From: Hyphomicrobium album
Lineage (GTDB): Bacteria > Pseudomonadota > Alphaproteobacteria > Rhizobiales > Hyphomicrobiaceae
Direction: 5' to 3'
DNA length: 64,000 nucleotides
Assembly: GCF_009708035.1 (NCBI RefSeq)
Contig: NZ_WMBQ01000001.1
Location: forward strand, 1,927,501-1,991,500
The number at the start of each line of letters is the position of its first letter. The first letter of the stretch is position 1. The translations under genes and the position numbers were made by a program. A model generated the notes under the pieces. The model searched no databases and was not told the origin of the DNA. It worked only from the letters and a program-made list of their open reading frames with translations. Shown one piece after another: positions 38,778-47,330 of the stretch.

Positions 38778-39838
38778 CCGCGACGCAGCTGGCCGAGTAG
38801 CCGCCGGGCGCCCAAAGCGCCGAGGAAGAGGCTGCCCTGCCACGACAGCGGATATGACAGCTCATAGACCGGCTGTGGTGATGCGCCGAGGCGCGCCTTG
38901 TGCCCGGCGTCGCCGATTGAGAGATCGAGCATCTCGTAGCCCTTCTCGCGCAGCGCCATCATCGTCAGCTCCATGAGATGGCGGCCGAGGCTGAGGTGCG
39001 CAAAGCGAGAGTCGGATGCGATGCGCAGGAATGTCACCCACGGCTTCGAGGCCACCGACAACAGGCAGGCTACCAGCTCACCATCGAGCTCGAGCGCGCT
39101 CAAGTAGGTGAAATCGGTTCCGCGGCTGGCGCCTAGCGCCTCGTAGAAACTCTTGTGCTCCGGCTCTGCCAAGATGTGCGAGCGTCCGAGCTCGCTCAAG
39201 CGCGCCAACTGCAATCGCTCGAGCGTCAGAAGGATGCGTTGCGCCTCGCCTTCCGTCTTGGCGAAGATGAAACGGCCGGCACCCGCCTTGGCGAAACCGT
39301 TCTGGCTGCGCTTATAGGCGCGTCCGCGCTTACGCTCGACGACCCACTGCTCGTCGGCTGCGAGCGTCCACCGCCGCAGGTCGGCAACGCGCACGCGGGA
39401 ATCGGAAGCGAGCGGATTTGGGCGCTCGTCAATCAGCTTCGGCATCTTCTGAAAGCGGATGCCGTCGTAGCCCCTCAAGTTGTCAACGAGGAGCTGCCAA
39501 ATGGCTTGGGCGCCTGCAACGTCGCTCGGCGCCCCACGGCCCAAGAGCGGCGCATTGATGTCGGTCACGCCGCGATCGGCGAACTCGACGGTGGACAGCC
39601 CCGCGCGGCGGCGCACGATGAGCGGCAACAGCATGACGTCTTCGCTGGTTACAGCATCGCTGATGCTGATGAGCAGCGGGTCAACGGACCCCGGGCGCGC
39701 GAAGGACTGATACCACTGGCGCAACCACTCGATGCGCTGGAACGGCGAGACGCGCGCAGACTCCGCGAGCGTCGCCCACCGCCGCTCGAAACCGGCCCAG
39801 GTGTCGGTCGTTTGCAGGCGATAGCTGTTGCCCGTCAA
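38753..39838 (-). CDS. GNAT/FemAB-like acyltransferase of polysaccharide synthesis (CelD/BcsL type)
   Basis: 361 aa. An Acetyltransf_6 (CelD/BcsL/FemAB-like) protein: N-terminal FERRWATLAESARVSPFQRIEWLRQWYQSF, and C-terminal HLSLGRHLMELTMMALREKGYEMLDLSIG...KARLGA, a typical ending of that family. Members near exopolysaccharide genes are thought to acylate the sugar or lipid carrier. It begins inside the flippase gene end (4-nt ATGA overlap), so the two are coupled. Confidence 0.85.
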   Translation of the reverse strand: MTGNSYRLQTTDTWAGFERRWATLAESARVSPFQRIEWLRQWYQSFARPGSVDPLLISISDAVTSEDVMLLPLIVRRRAGLSTVEFADRGVTDINAPLLGRGAPSDVAGAQAIWQLLVDNLRGYDGIRFQKMPKLIDERPNPLASDSRVRVADLRRWTLAADEQWVVERKRGRAYKRSQNGFAKAGAGRFIFAKTEGEAQRILLTLERLQLARLSELGRSHILAEPEHKSFYEALGASRGTDFTYLSALELDGELVACLLSVASKPWVTFLRIASDSRFAHLSLGRHLMELTMMALREKGYEMLDLSIGDAGHKARLGASPQPVYELSYPLSWQGSLFLGALGARRLLGQLRRGYADKSAT

Positions 39839-41277
39839 GGGGCCACCTTATTGGTCGCGTCAGCCCAGAGCATCCGCCCCTTCGGAGCAAGCGTGCCGCG
39901 AAAGAAGGCGAGCAACTCGGTTCGCGCCGCCAGCAGAAACGCCAGGCCGAGCGCGGCGAATTGCACGATCAGTGTCAGCCACAGCGGCCAATGCAGCATC
40001 TCCACCGCCTCGGTGAGCGCATATCCTGTCCCCGCGTAGGCACCGAGCACGAGCACCGGCCCCACTGGGACTGGCATGGCATAGAGCTGGCGCCCTTCCC
40101 AGATGTAGTAGGCGCACGCGGCGATCTGCCCGATGAGCACAGCTACGGCGGCGCCCTCGGCCCCGTAGCGAGGAATGAGAAGCAGCGACAGCAAGCCGAC
40201 GGTTCCCGCCGTGATGATTGCGGCGATGAGCTCGGGACGCGCCGAGCGGGCGAAATAGATGACCTGCCCGAAGTAGAACGAGCGGAACATGAATATCGCG
40301 CTCGACGCTACGAATAGGGGAACGAGAGTTTCGGTCGGCTCGCGGAACTCGCGCCCCAGCAGGCCTTCGACCGCGACGCCCTCGAAACGGATGATGAACG
40401 CGGCGCCGAACACGGCGATGGCCGTATAGGCCGTGAAGGCCTTGCGGAGCACGTCACGTGCCGTGGCGTCGTCGCCGCCCGCCGAGGCGTTCTTGGCAAT
40501 GGAAATGTAGGCCCCGGCGATCGCCTCCCCGAACACGACCATGCATTGCCTGACCATGTCGGCGACGGCCCCGTATGGGCCGACGACGCCGACGCCGGCG
40601 AAGGACGCCAGCAGGATCCGGTCAATGTTCTGGCCGAGCGCCGAAATGCTGAACGCAAAAACCAGCGGCAGCCCATAGCGCACATATCCCTTCGCCGTGC
40701 TCACCGAGCCGGGCCTGCGTGCACGCGGGACAAGGTCCTTGAGCAGCGGCGCGATCGCGACGACCTGCGCCGCGCCGACGGCGAGCGCCAAGGCAAGCGG
40801 GGACTCATAGATGAGCAGCGCCGCCGCACCGAACAGGAGGTTCAAGATCGCACGGAGAATGACGGCCTGGCCGACCTCCTTCGCCTGCAAGCGCGTACGC
40901 GCAATCTCGGTGCTGGCATCGAAGACCGTCAGTCCGATCACCAGCACCATGACGCCGAGGAGAGTGGACCACGGCACTAGATTGAACACGCCGGCGAGGA
41001 GACCGCACGCGAGCGCGGCGGCAAGAAAACCGCCGGCCGTCCGGGCGAACGTGGCGATCTGCTCGTCGGCCGAGGACTTTTTATAGGACGCGAAGAATGC
41101 GTAGCGCAGCCACTGGACGAAGAAGCCGTAGACGATGTACGCCCACGCGAACGTCAGAAGGTACTCGCCATAGTCGGCCGGCCCGGCGAGGCGGGCGAAG
41201 ATCGCTACCGATGCGAAATTGAGCGCGGCGGCAAAAGCCCGCGAGCTGACGTAGATGAAGACGTGCCAACCAAGCAT
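39835..41277 (-). CDS. Polysaccharide flippase, Wzx type
   Basis: 480 aa with about 12-14 hydrophobic helices and the N-terminal pattern of the polysaccharide biosynthesis/MATE-like family (SSRAFAAALNFASVAIFARLAGPADYGEYLLTFAWAYIV). It moves undecaprenyl-diphosphate-linked repeat units across the inner membrane. ATG 41277 is used; a TTG directly before it also opens the frame. Coupled by a 4-nt overlap to the acyltransferase. Confidence 0.9.
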   Translation of the reverse strand: MLGWHVFIYVSSRAFAAALNFASVAIFARLAGPADYGEYLLTFAWAYIVYGFFVQWLRYAFFASYKKSSADEQIATFARTAGGFLAAALACGLLAGVFNLVPWSTLLGVMVLVIGLTVFDASTEIARTRLQAKEVGQAVILRAILNLLFGAAALLIYESPLALALAVGAAQVVAIAPLLKDLVPRARRPGSVSTAKGYVRYGLPLVFAFSISALGQNIDRILLASFAGVGVVGPYGAVADMVRQCMVVFGEAIAGAYISIAKNASAGGDDATARDVLRKAFTAYTAIAVFGAAFIIRFEGVAVEGLLGREFREPTETLVPLFVASSAIFMFRSFYFGQVIYFARSARPELIAAIITAGTVGLLSLLLIPRYGAEGAAVAVLIGQIAACAYYIWEGRQLYAMPVPVGPVLVLGAYAGTGYALTEAVEMLHWPLWLTLIVQFAALGLAFLLAARTELLAFFRGTLAPKGRMLWADATNKVAP

Positions 41278-41426
41278 CAACTCAAGCCATCGCTGCGCGG
41301 ATCGGAGGAGTGTCGTGGGCTGGCTTGCAATGGCGAAAGCCCGTAAACATCTTCGTCACCTATGAGCACTAGGCCCGACAGTGGTTCGTTAGCAAGCACC
41401 GGACGGGGACATTGGTAAAAGACGCG

Positions 41427-42536
41427 ATGGCACGACCTCTCGACGTGGCGATCTTCATTCGCGCATTCGAAGGGGGAGGGGCTCAGAGGGATGCCATATT
41501 GCTCGCGAATGCGCTCAGCCGCTTGGGCGTTGGCGTCGCAATTGTGACACTTCAGCCCGAGGGGCCCTTTGCCCAACTCGTGGCGCCGGAAGTCGAGGTC
41601 GTGACGTTGCGGCCCCGCAAGCTGCGCTATGCCCTTCCGGCGCTGCGCGGCGTTCTCCTCAAGCGGAGACCGCGAGCGGTCCTGTCGTCGGAAGCGGCGC
41701 CCAATGTGCTGACCTACCTCGCCGCCCGCTCGCTGCCGCGTGCGACACGACCCCACATCCTCCTGCGCGAGGTGGCGAGCCCCTCGGCCGCGCGCGACGG
41801 CGATCCCTCGTTGCAGGGGCGCCTCGCCTACCGCTTTGTCGGACGGGTCTATCGCGCCGCCAGCCGCGTGCTCGTTCTCGCCGCCGGGGCGCGGGACGAT
41901 CTCATCCAGAACTTCGGTGTCCCGGCGCAGCAGATCCACGTCATGCGCAGCAACGCCGTCATCGATCCCGCTACCGAGGCAAGGCTGAGCAAGGCAGCCT
42001 TCGACCACCCGCGCGAACGTGGATTGATCGTCTGGGTCGGGCGTTTGTCGCCCGAGAAGGACCCCCTGCTGGCGGTCGAGGCCCTCAGCTTGCTCCCGGC
42101 ATCGAGCGGAGCGCACCTGCGCTTCATCGGCGAAGGGGCTATGAAGGACGCGATCCTGGCACGCGCAGCGGAGCTCGGCGTTGCCGACAGAGTCTCGGTT
42201 GCCGGTCACGTAAGCGATCCGTTTCAATCTCTTCTGGCTGCCGAATTGGCAGTGTGTACTTCGCGCTTCGAGGGGTTCGGCAACGCCATCGTCGAGGCGT
42301 TGGCCTGCGGCACGCCCGTCGTCGCCACCGACTGCCCGTGGGGCCCGCGCGAGATCCTCGAGGGCGGGCGTTACGGCACGATGGTCCCCGTCGGCGATGC
42401 GCCGGGCCTTGCCGCGGCGATTGTTCGGGCACTCAAATCGCCACCCGACCGGGCGGCGCTTCGCGAGCGCGCTTCGCGCTACAGGACCGGCACAGCCGCG
42501 CGCGAGTTCATCGACGTCCTGGACGAGCTCGACTAG
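41427..42536 (+). CDS. GT4 family glycosyltransferase
   Basis: 369 aa, GT-B fold. VAIFIRAFEGGGAQRDAILLANAL at the N-terminus, then VWVGRLSPEKDPLLAVEAL, RFIGEGAMKDAILARAAELG, and the acceptor/donor EX7E region TSRFEGFGNAIVEALACGTPVVATDCPWGPREIL. The last phrase is typical of amylovoran/GalNAc-type GT4 enzymes. ATG 41427 is preferred to a TTG five codons earlier. Convergent with the methyltransferase gene, 14 bp apart. Confidence 0.92.
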   Translation: MARPLDVAIFIRAFEGGGAQRDAILLANALSRLGVGVAIVTLQPEGPFAQLVAPEVEVVTLRPRKLRYALPALRGVLLKRRPRAVLSSEAAPNVLTYLAARSLPRATRPHILLREVASPSAARDGDPSLQGRLAYRFVGRVYRAASRVLVLAAGARDDLIQNFGVPAQQIHVMRSNAVIDPATEARLSKAAFDHPRERGLIVWVGRLSPEKDPLLAVEALSLLPASSGAHLRFIGEGAMKDAILARAAELGVADRVSVAGHVSDPFQSLLAAELAVCTSRFEGFGNAIVEALACGTPVVATDCPWGPREILEGGRYGTMVPVGDAPGLAAAIVRALKSPPDRAALRERASRYRTGTAAREFIDVLDELD

Positions 42537-42550
42537 CCGACGCCTGAGCG

Positions 42551-43273
42551 CTAGCCCTTCACCGCGACGAGCGACTTGATCAGTCCGCAGAAGCGCTCCT
42601 TGTGCAGATCGGCATCGGGAAACAGGGCGCGCATCTGCCGGATGTCGAGCATGATGGCCGACTGCACCGTCCGCACGGCGCCGGCGACACTGTCCTGCCG
42701 CTCCCAAAAACCGCACTTGCGGTGCATGACGATGCGGTACTTCCAGGATTCCGGCAGCCAGTGGATGAGCGGGCTGCGCGCGTGCGGCTCGACGGGAAAC
42801 CAGAAGTAGGGCGTCTGCACGAGGTAGCGCGGCGCCACGCGGCGCACCTCGGCCGCCATGCGCTCCATGTCTTGCCATAGGCCGACGTGCTCGATCACCG
42901 AATTGGAGAACGCCACGTCGTAGGCGTTGTCGGCCGCGAACGTGAGGTCCCGCGCGTCGCCGACCAGCATGCGGATTGGAAGGTGGCCCGTCGCATCGGC
43001 AGGGGCGACGTTCACGCAGTCGATGGTCACCTTGGAGAAATCGAGCAGGTGCTCCCACGTCTCCCAGAAACCGACGGTGCCGCCAATGTCGATGATTTTG
43101 CAGGCGCCCTTTTCCGCGATGACGACTTCGACCAGCCCCTTCAGCCGCTGCATGCGCTCGCGGCGAAACGGGTTGTCGCGCGAGACCGGGCTCACGTCGA
43201 TGACCGTCCGCGCGCGCTTTCCGGCCTCCGCGAACGCCGAACGCTTTACCTGCTCCACGCCCTTGCTCCTCAC
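42551..43273 (-). CDS. Class I SAM-dependent methyltransferase
   Basis: 240 aa. Motif I KIIDIGGTVGFWETWEHLL, a motif II region MLVGDARDLTF, then DVAFSNSVIEHVGLWQDMERMAAEV as in Methyltransf_11. GTG start overlaps the stop of the polymerase gene by 4 nt (GTGA). Probably methylates a sugar of the repeat unit or caps the chain end; the target cannot be read from sequence. Confidence 0.85.
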   Translation of the reverse strand: MRSKGVEQVKRSAFAEAGKRARTVIDVSPVSRDNPFRRERMQRLKGLVEVVIAEKGACKIIDIGGTVGFWETWEHLLDFSKVTIDCVNVAPADATGHLPIRMLVGDARDLTFAADNAYDVAFSNSVIEHVGLWQDMERMAAEVRRVAPRYLVQTPYFWFPVEPHARSPLIHWLPESWKYRIVMHRKCGFWERQDSVAGAVRTVQSAIMLDIRQMRALFPDADLHKERFCGLIKSLVAVKG

Positions 43274-44619
43274 CTTCGCTTCTGCCTGCGCCCCGCCACT
43301 CGTGAGCGCGCGGGATTGAATCGGGCCATGAGCTCGATGCCGAAGACCGCAAACACAACCATGAATCCCAGCATGTCCGCGGAGGCGAGCAGCCCCGACT
43401 CCAGACAGAACGTGAGGAGCCCATAGAACCAGATGCGAAACAACATGAGCCCGAGGGGACTGTTAACGGCCTCTGCGGACGTGCGCGCGATGTCGCGCAA
43501 CGGCAAGATGAGGACCCACGTCAAGACGATCGCCAGTCCCACCAGGCCGATCGTCAGCGACAAGTCGACGTAGGTGTTGTGCGAGTCGGTGGCCCGGCGC
43601 GCAAAGGCCGATGACCACCCCTCGTACTCCTCCGTGCCGGCGTCGCTGTTGACGGTCGCGTCCGTGCGCCAGAAGGCCGCAAAGCCGGCGCCGAAGACCG
43701 GATGCCGCGTGATCTCGCCGGCAGCGAACTGCCAGATCTCGGTGCGGCCCGTGAACGTCGCATCCGTAGTGATCGACCGGGTGAACGAGCCAATTGCCGG
43801 GACGACCGCCGAGCCGACGGTGATGACGTTGAGCAGGACGACGGCCGAGACGACGATCGTCGAGCGCAGCGCGGGAGCGCGAATGACACTGCATAGCCAG
43901 CTCGCGCCGAGCACGGGGACGACCAGCGCCAGGGCCGTTTTGCCGCCGCTGGCGTAGAGGAACGGCAGGGTGAGCGCCACGATGGTCCAACCCAAAGCGA
44001 CGCTGTAGGCACGCGCCACGAACAGGCCGATGAACAGGAAGACGACCATCATCGCCGAGGCGGTGTTCTTGTGGGCGAACACGCCGCGCCAATAGCCGAC
44101 GTTCTCCGGTTCGAGCACGTTGCGGCTCTGATGGATGGCGAGGTCCGGGACGAGGAGCACGCCCGCATAGCAGAGCGTGACGACCAGCAACGTAAGGGTC
44201 GCGAAATTCTTCGCGAGCTGCCGTGTGGTGCGCGGCAACGTCATCGCCGCGGCAGCGATCAACAGCACCAGCCCCGTGAACAGCGCCCGTTTGGCCGACA
44301 ACATCGGCGCCTGCGACAGTGCGATGGAAATCAGCAACCAAACGCCGAGCACGGCATGGATGGGGCGGGGCAGCGCGTAGAGCAGGTCTTTGCGGAGCGA
44401 GGCAGCGACGCCGACGGCAAGCAGGGCCATCGTGACGAAGACGACCTGGTTCACCGCATTGCTGCTGTCGGCCGTGCTCGACGCCCTGGTGATCGCCAGA
44501 TCGGCGAACGGGGTCGTCGTAATCCAGATGAGGAGGAAGATCAGGTAAAAGGTGCACGTCGCGAGGAACTCCCCACGCGCCGGCGCGTACGGCACTGCGC
44601 TTCCCTGGGCTGCGCTCAT
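43270..44619 (-). CDS. O-antigen ligase/polymerase family protein (Wzy type)
   Basis: 449 aa with about ten to twelve hydrophobic helices and the Wzy_C signature: GVFAHKNTASAMMVVFLFIG (H-K-N motif), GRTEIWQFAAGEITRHPVFGAGFAAFW and the periplasmic ATDSHNTYVDLSLTIG segment. It polymerises lipid-linked repeat units or ligates them. The ATG at 44619 makes a 4-nt overlap with the GH5 stop; an ATG four codons earlier is possible. Confidence 0.9.
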   Translation of the reverse strand: MSAAQGSAVPYAPARGEFLATCTFYLIFLLIWITTTPFADLAITRASSTADSSNAVNQVVFVTMALLAVGVAASLRKDLLYALPRPIHAVLGVWLLISIALSQAPMLSAKRALFTGLVLLIAAAAMTLPRTTRQLAKNFATLTLLVVTLCYAGVLLVPDLAIHQSRNVLEPENVGYWRGVFAHKNTASAMMVVFLFIGLFVARAYSVALGWTIVALTLPFLYASGGKTALALVVPVLGASWLCSVIRAPALRSTIVVSAVVLLNVITVGSAVVPAIGSFTRSITTDATFTGRTEIWQFAAGEITRHPVFGAGFAAFWRTDATVNSDAGTEEYEGWSSAFARRATDSHNTYVDLSLTIGLVGLAIVLTWVLILPLRDIARTSAEAVNSPLGLMLFRIWFYGLLTFCLESGLLASADMLGFMVVFAVFGIELMARFNPARSRVAGRRQKRR

Positions 44620-45644
44620 ACCGGCCGCCATGCGGAGCCGAGATACGACTTCACGAAGGCGCCGAATTCGTTGGGTGTGCCGCCGTCCTCCAGCATCTGC
44701 GGTGCCGCCCCGGGGCTGTAGCACCACGCGGTGGAGTGCAGCCGCAGCGGCTCGAGCACGCCGTTGACGAACGGCTCGCCGAAGTCCTCAGGCGTGCCGT
44801 AGAGATGCTTGCTGCATGAGCGGCAGAACCCCCACTCGGTGACGATCACCGGTTTAAGCGCCTGCAGACCGTCGATGCTGCTGTGCCAGCGATCAGCGAG
44901 GCCGCGGTCCTCGTTCGGATATACGTGCCAGGCGTACACGACGCGCGGATCGTCGATGAGGTTGTCCTTGACCGACTTGAGGTCGAAGGCCCAGCGTTCG
45001 CCGGCGGCGATGATGATCGCGTCGCTGTGCGCGCGGATCACGGCGATGAGCCGCTCCCACAGCGCCTTGAGCTGCGGCCAATGTTTGCCCGTCGATACCC
45101 AAAGCTTCCCGTCGACCACCGGCTCGTTCCACAGCTCGAAAAGGATTCCCGGATCGCCGCCGTAGGTCAGCGCCATCTCCCGCCAGAAGTCGAGCGCCAG
45201 CGCCGCGTCGGTGTCGTAGGCGTTGTCGATCAGCCCCCAGGACGGATCGGCGACCTCCGTATAGGCGCCGGGAAAGCCGATCGTATGCCAGTCGAGGATG
45301 ACGAACAGGCCTTGCGCGCGTGCCGCGGCGATGTCGCGTGCCAGCGCTGCGATCGATTGCGCGCGCGCGTCGCGCCAGTGCCCGGGATGCAGGCCGATAC
45401 GCACCGTGTTGGCGCCCCACTCCTGCGCCACGACGCGATAGTCGGAAACGTCGCGATTGCCGCGAATGTAGATCGGATCGCCCATGGCGACGCCGAGCAG
45501 ACGGATCGGGCGTCCGGCGTGGAAAATCCGATTGCCGACGACCTCCAGGCGCATCGGCGCTGCGGCACCCGAAAGCGCACCGCTCACCGTGAACGACACG
45601 GCTCCGGCCGCCGCGCCCACGAGGGCTTGGCGCCTGGTGATCAA
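44616..45644 (-). CDS. Glycoside hydrolase family 5 enzyme, Tat-exported
   Basis: 342 aa. Tat-type signal TRRQALVGAAAGAVSFTVSG. GH5 (cellulase) catalytic residues are in place: acid/base Glu174 in FELWNEPV and nucleophile Glu270 in VIVTEWGF, with LDWH (117-120) and HVYPNED in the active-site rim. It lies between the Wzz and Wzy genes and overlaps both by 4 nt, so it is part of the polymer machinery; likely an endoglycanase that trims or releases the locus's own beta-glycan in the periplasm. Confidence 0.92.
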   Translation of the reverse strand: MITRRQALVGAAAGAVSFTVSGALSGAAAPMRLEVVGNRIFHAGRPIRLLGVAMGDPIYIRGNRDVSDYRVVAQEWGANTVRIGLHPGHWRDARAQSIAALARDIAAARAQGLFVILDWHTIGFPGAYTEVADPSWGLIDNAYDTDAALALDFWREMALTYGGDPGILFELWNEPVVDGKLWVSTGKHWPQLKALWERLIAVIRAHSDAIIIAAGERWAFDLKSVKDNLIDDPRVVYAWHVYPNEDRGLADRWHSSIDGLQALKPVIVTEWGFCRSCSKHLYGTPEDFGEPFVNGVLEPLRLHSTAWCYSPGAAPQMLEDGGTPNEFGAFVKSYLGSAWRPV

Positions 45645-47053
45645 GCGCGCCTCACCGCGCGGTGCCGGCGGTCGACGAGGAAGGCGATCAAAATGGCCGC
45701 GCCAGCGAGGCCCAACGCGAAGCCGCCGATCAGGAGAAGGAGGCGCCGCGGCGGGAAGGCGCGCTGCACGACGGGTACCGGTGGGGTGATGACGCGCACG
45801 TTGGTGGTATCGAGCCGCACCTGCTCGCTCGCCTGACGGGTGCGTGCAAGCGCCTGCTCATAGAGAGCGCGATTGACCTCGAGATCGCGATCCAACTCGC
45901 GCATCGTGATCTGCGCGCCGCTTGCCGTGTTGAGCTCGCCGCGCAGCCCCTCGAGCGTCGCCGCCAGGCTCGCGTCGGTGGCGGAAGCGCGCTCCACATC
46001 GTGACGGGCAGAGGCGACGACGCGATCGAGCTCGCGATCGATCTGCCCGCGCAGCTCGCCCTCCTGGCGAATGACGGCCGCCATTGCCGGATGCCGCGGC
46101 AGCATCTGCGTGCTGAGCTTGGCCCGCTGGCCGGAGACGGCGGCGAGCTGTGCCCGCAGGCTGCGCAGCGTCGGCGACAGCAACGCCTCGGGAATCGACT
46201 GCGGATCGCCGGCCGAGGCGGTCATTTCGTCGTACTTTGACTGCGCCCGCGCCTTCTCCACCCGTGCGGTGGAGAGCTGGTTGTTGATGTCAGTGAGCTG
46301 TTGCTCCGTCACCAGCCGGCCGTTGGCGGACACGAGCCCGGACTTGACGCGGAACTCGGTCGCCTTGCGCTCGGAATCGCGGACTTTCTTTTCCAGGGTT
46401 TCGAGACCGCCGTCGATGGCACGCGCCGCGGCAGCATTCGCCTCGGCGCGATAGTTGCGCTGATCGGCGAGATAGGCGTTGACCACGGCCTCGGCGATGC
46501 GCGTAGACTTTTCGCGGCTCTTCGATTGCACCGTGAAGTCGATGATGAAGCTCCGCTCGATGCGGATGGCAGTCACCTGCTTGCGCAGCTTCTGCAGGAC
46601 CGTGAGCACCGGGTCCTCATCCGGCGAAGCGGCGACCGGCAGCAGGGCGCGCAGTTGCCCGATGAAGGATTGGCCGTCGCCGATGAATTCCGGATCTCGC
46701 TCCAGTCCGACCTGGACGATCGCCTTTCGCAAGACATTGTCCGAGATCAGCACCTCGACCTGGCTCTCGACGATGGCGAGACCATTGTCGGTCGCAAGCT
46801 GCCGCGGCATCACCTCGGAGCCGAGCATCTGCAGGTCGCGCGGATCGACGAGCAGCTGAGCACGTGCCGCGTAGCTCTGCGGCAGCAGCTCGCCGACGAC
46901 GACGAGGCCGAAGGCGCCCAACAGGCCCGCGCCCAGCACGAGCAGCTTTCTACGCCATAGGGCATCCACGACCTCGGCGACGCTCCCGCCACGCCAAGCG
47001 CGACTTTCATCGTGCCAGGGGTCGCTATCCGCCCACGCTTTAGAACGGTCCAT
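45641..47053 (-). CDS. Polysaccharide chain-length/export protein, Wzz-GumC type without kinase
   Basis: 470 aa. Wzz domain with TM1 (LLVLGAGLLGAFGLVVVGELL, about 37-57), a long coiled-coil periplasmic part (about 190-400) and TM2 (LLLLIGGFALGLAGAAILIAFLV) near the C-terminus. It resembles the GumC/ExoP N-terminal portion. There is no Walker A motif, so the tyrosine autokinase domain is absent or separate. First gene of the minus-strand block; its start faces wcaJ-like gene across 277 bp. Confidence 0.9.
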   Translation of the reverse strand: MDRSKAWADSDPWHDESRAWRGGSVAEVVDALWRRKLLVLGAGLLGAFGLVVVGELLPQSYAARAQLLVDPRDLQMLGSEVMPRQLATDNGLAIVESQVEVLISDNVLRKAIVQVGLERDPEFIGDGQSFIGQLRALLPVAASPDEDPVLTVLQKLRKQVTAIRIERSFIIDFTVQSKSREKSTRIAEAVVNAYLADQRNYRAEANAAAARAIDGGLETLEKKVRDSERKATEFRVKSGLVSANGRLVTEQQLTDINNQLSTARVEKARAQSKYDEMTASAGDPQSIPEALLSPTLRSLRAQLAAVSGQRAKLSTQMLPRHPAMAAVIRQEGELRGQIDRELDRVVASARHDVERASATDASLAATLEGLRGELNTASGAQITMRELDRDLEVNRALYEQALARTRQASEQVRLDTTNVRVITPPVPVVQRAFPPRRLLLLIGGFALGLAGAAILIAFLVDRRHRAVRRA

Positions 47054-47330
47054 TCCCCCTCCAACCGAATGCTCGCGCGGCGACGCAAAAGGCCTTTGCC
47101 GCGTGCGCGGAGCGACATGCTTGATAGCGTGTGAATAGGAAGCGCCGGATTCTATCCAAACTTATGGTTTCGGCCGTTCACATCGCTTCGGACATGCGGC
47201 GGAAACGCGATCACGGCGGGTGATCACTCGACGTACTTCCATTTAACGTTAAAAGCCGTTCAGAGACGTTGTGCTTCCAACGCGTCCTATATTCCCGGCC
47301 TGGACTGCGAAGCATCGTGGTCGGGGGGAC
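47054..47330. promoter_or_regulatory. Divergent exopolysaccharide promoter region with a perfect palindrome
   Basis: The 277-bp gap feeds both halves of the locus. TTTAACGTTAAA at 47242-47253 is a perfect 12-bp palindrome, AT-rich in a GC-rich setting and 77 bp before the wcaJ-like ATG, a good operator candidate. GTGATCAC lies at 47220-47227. Confidence 0.5.
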
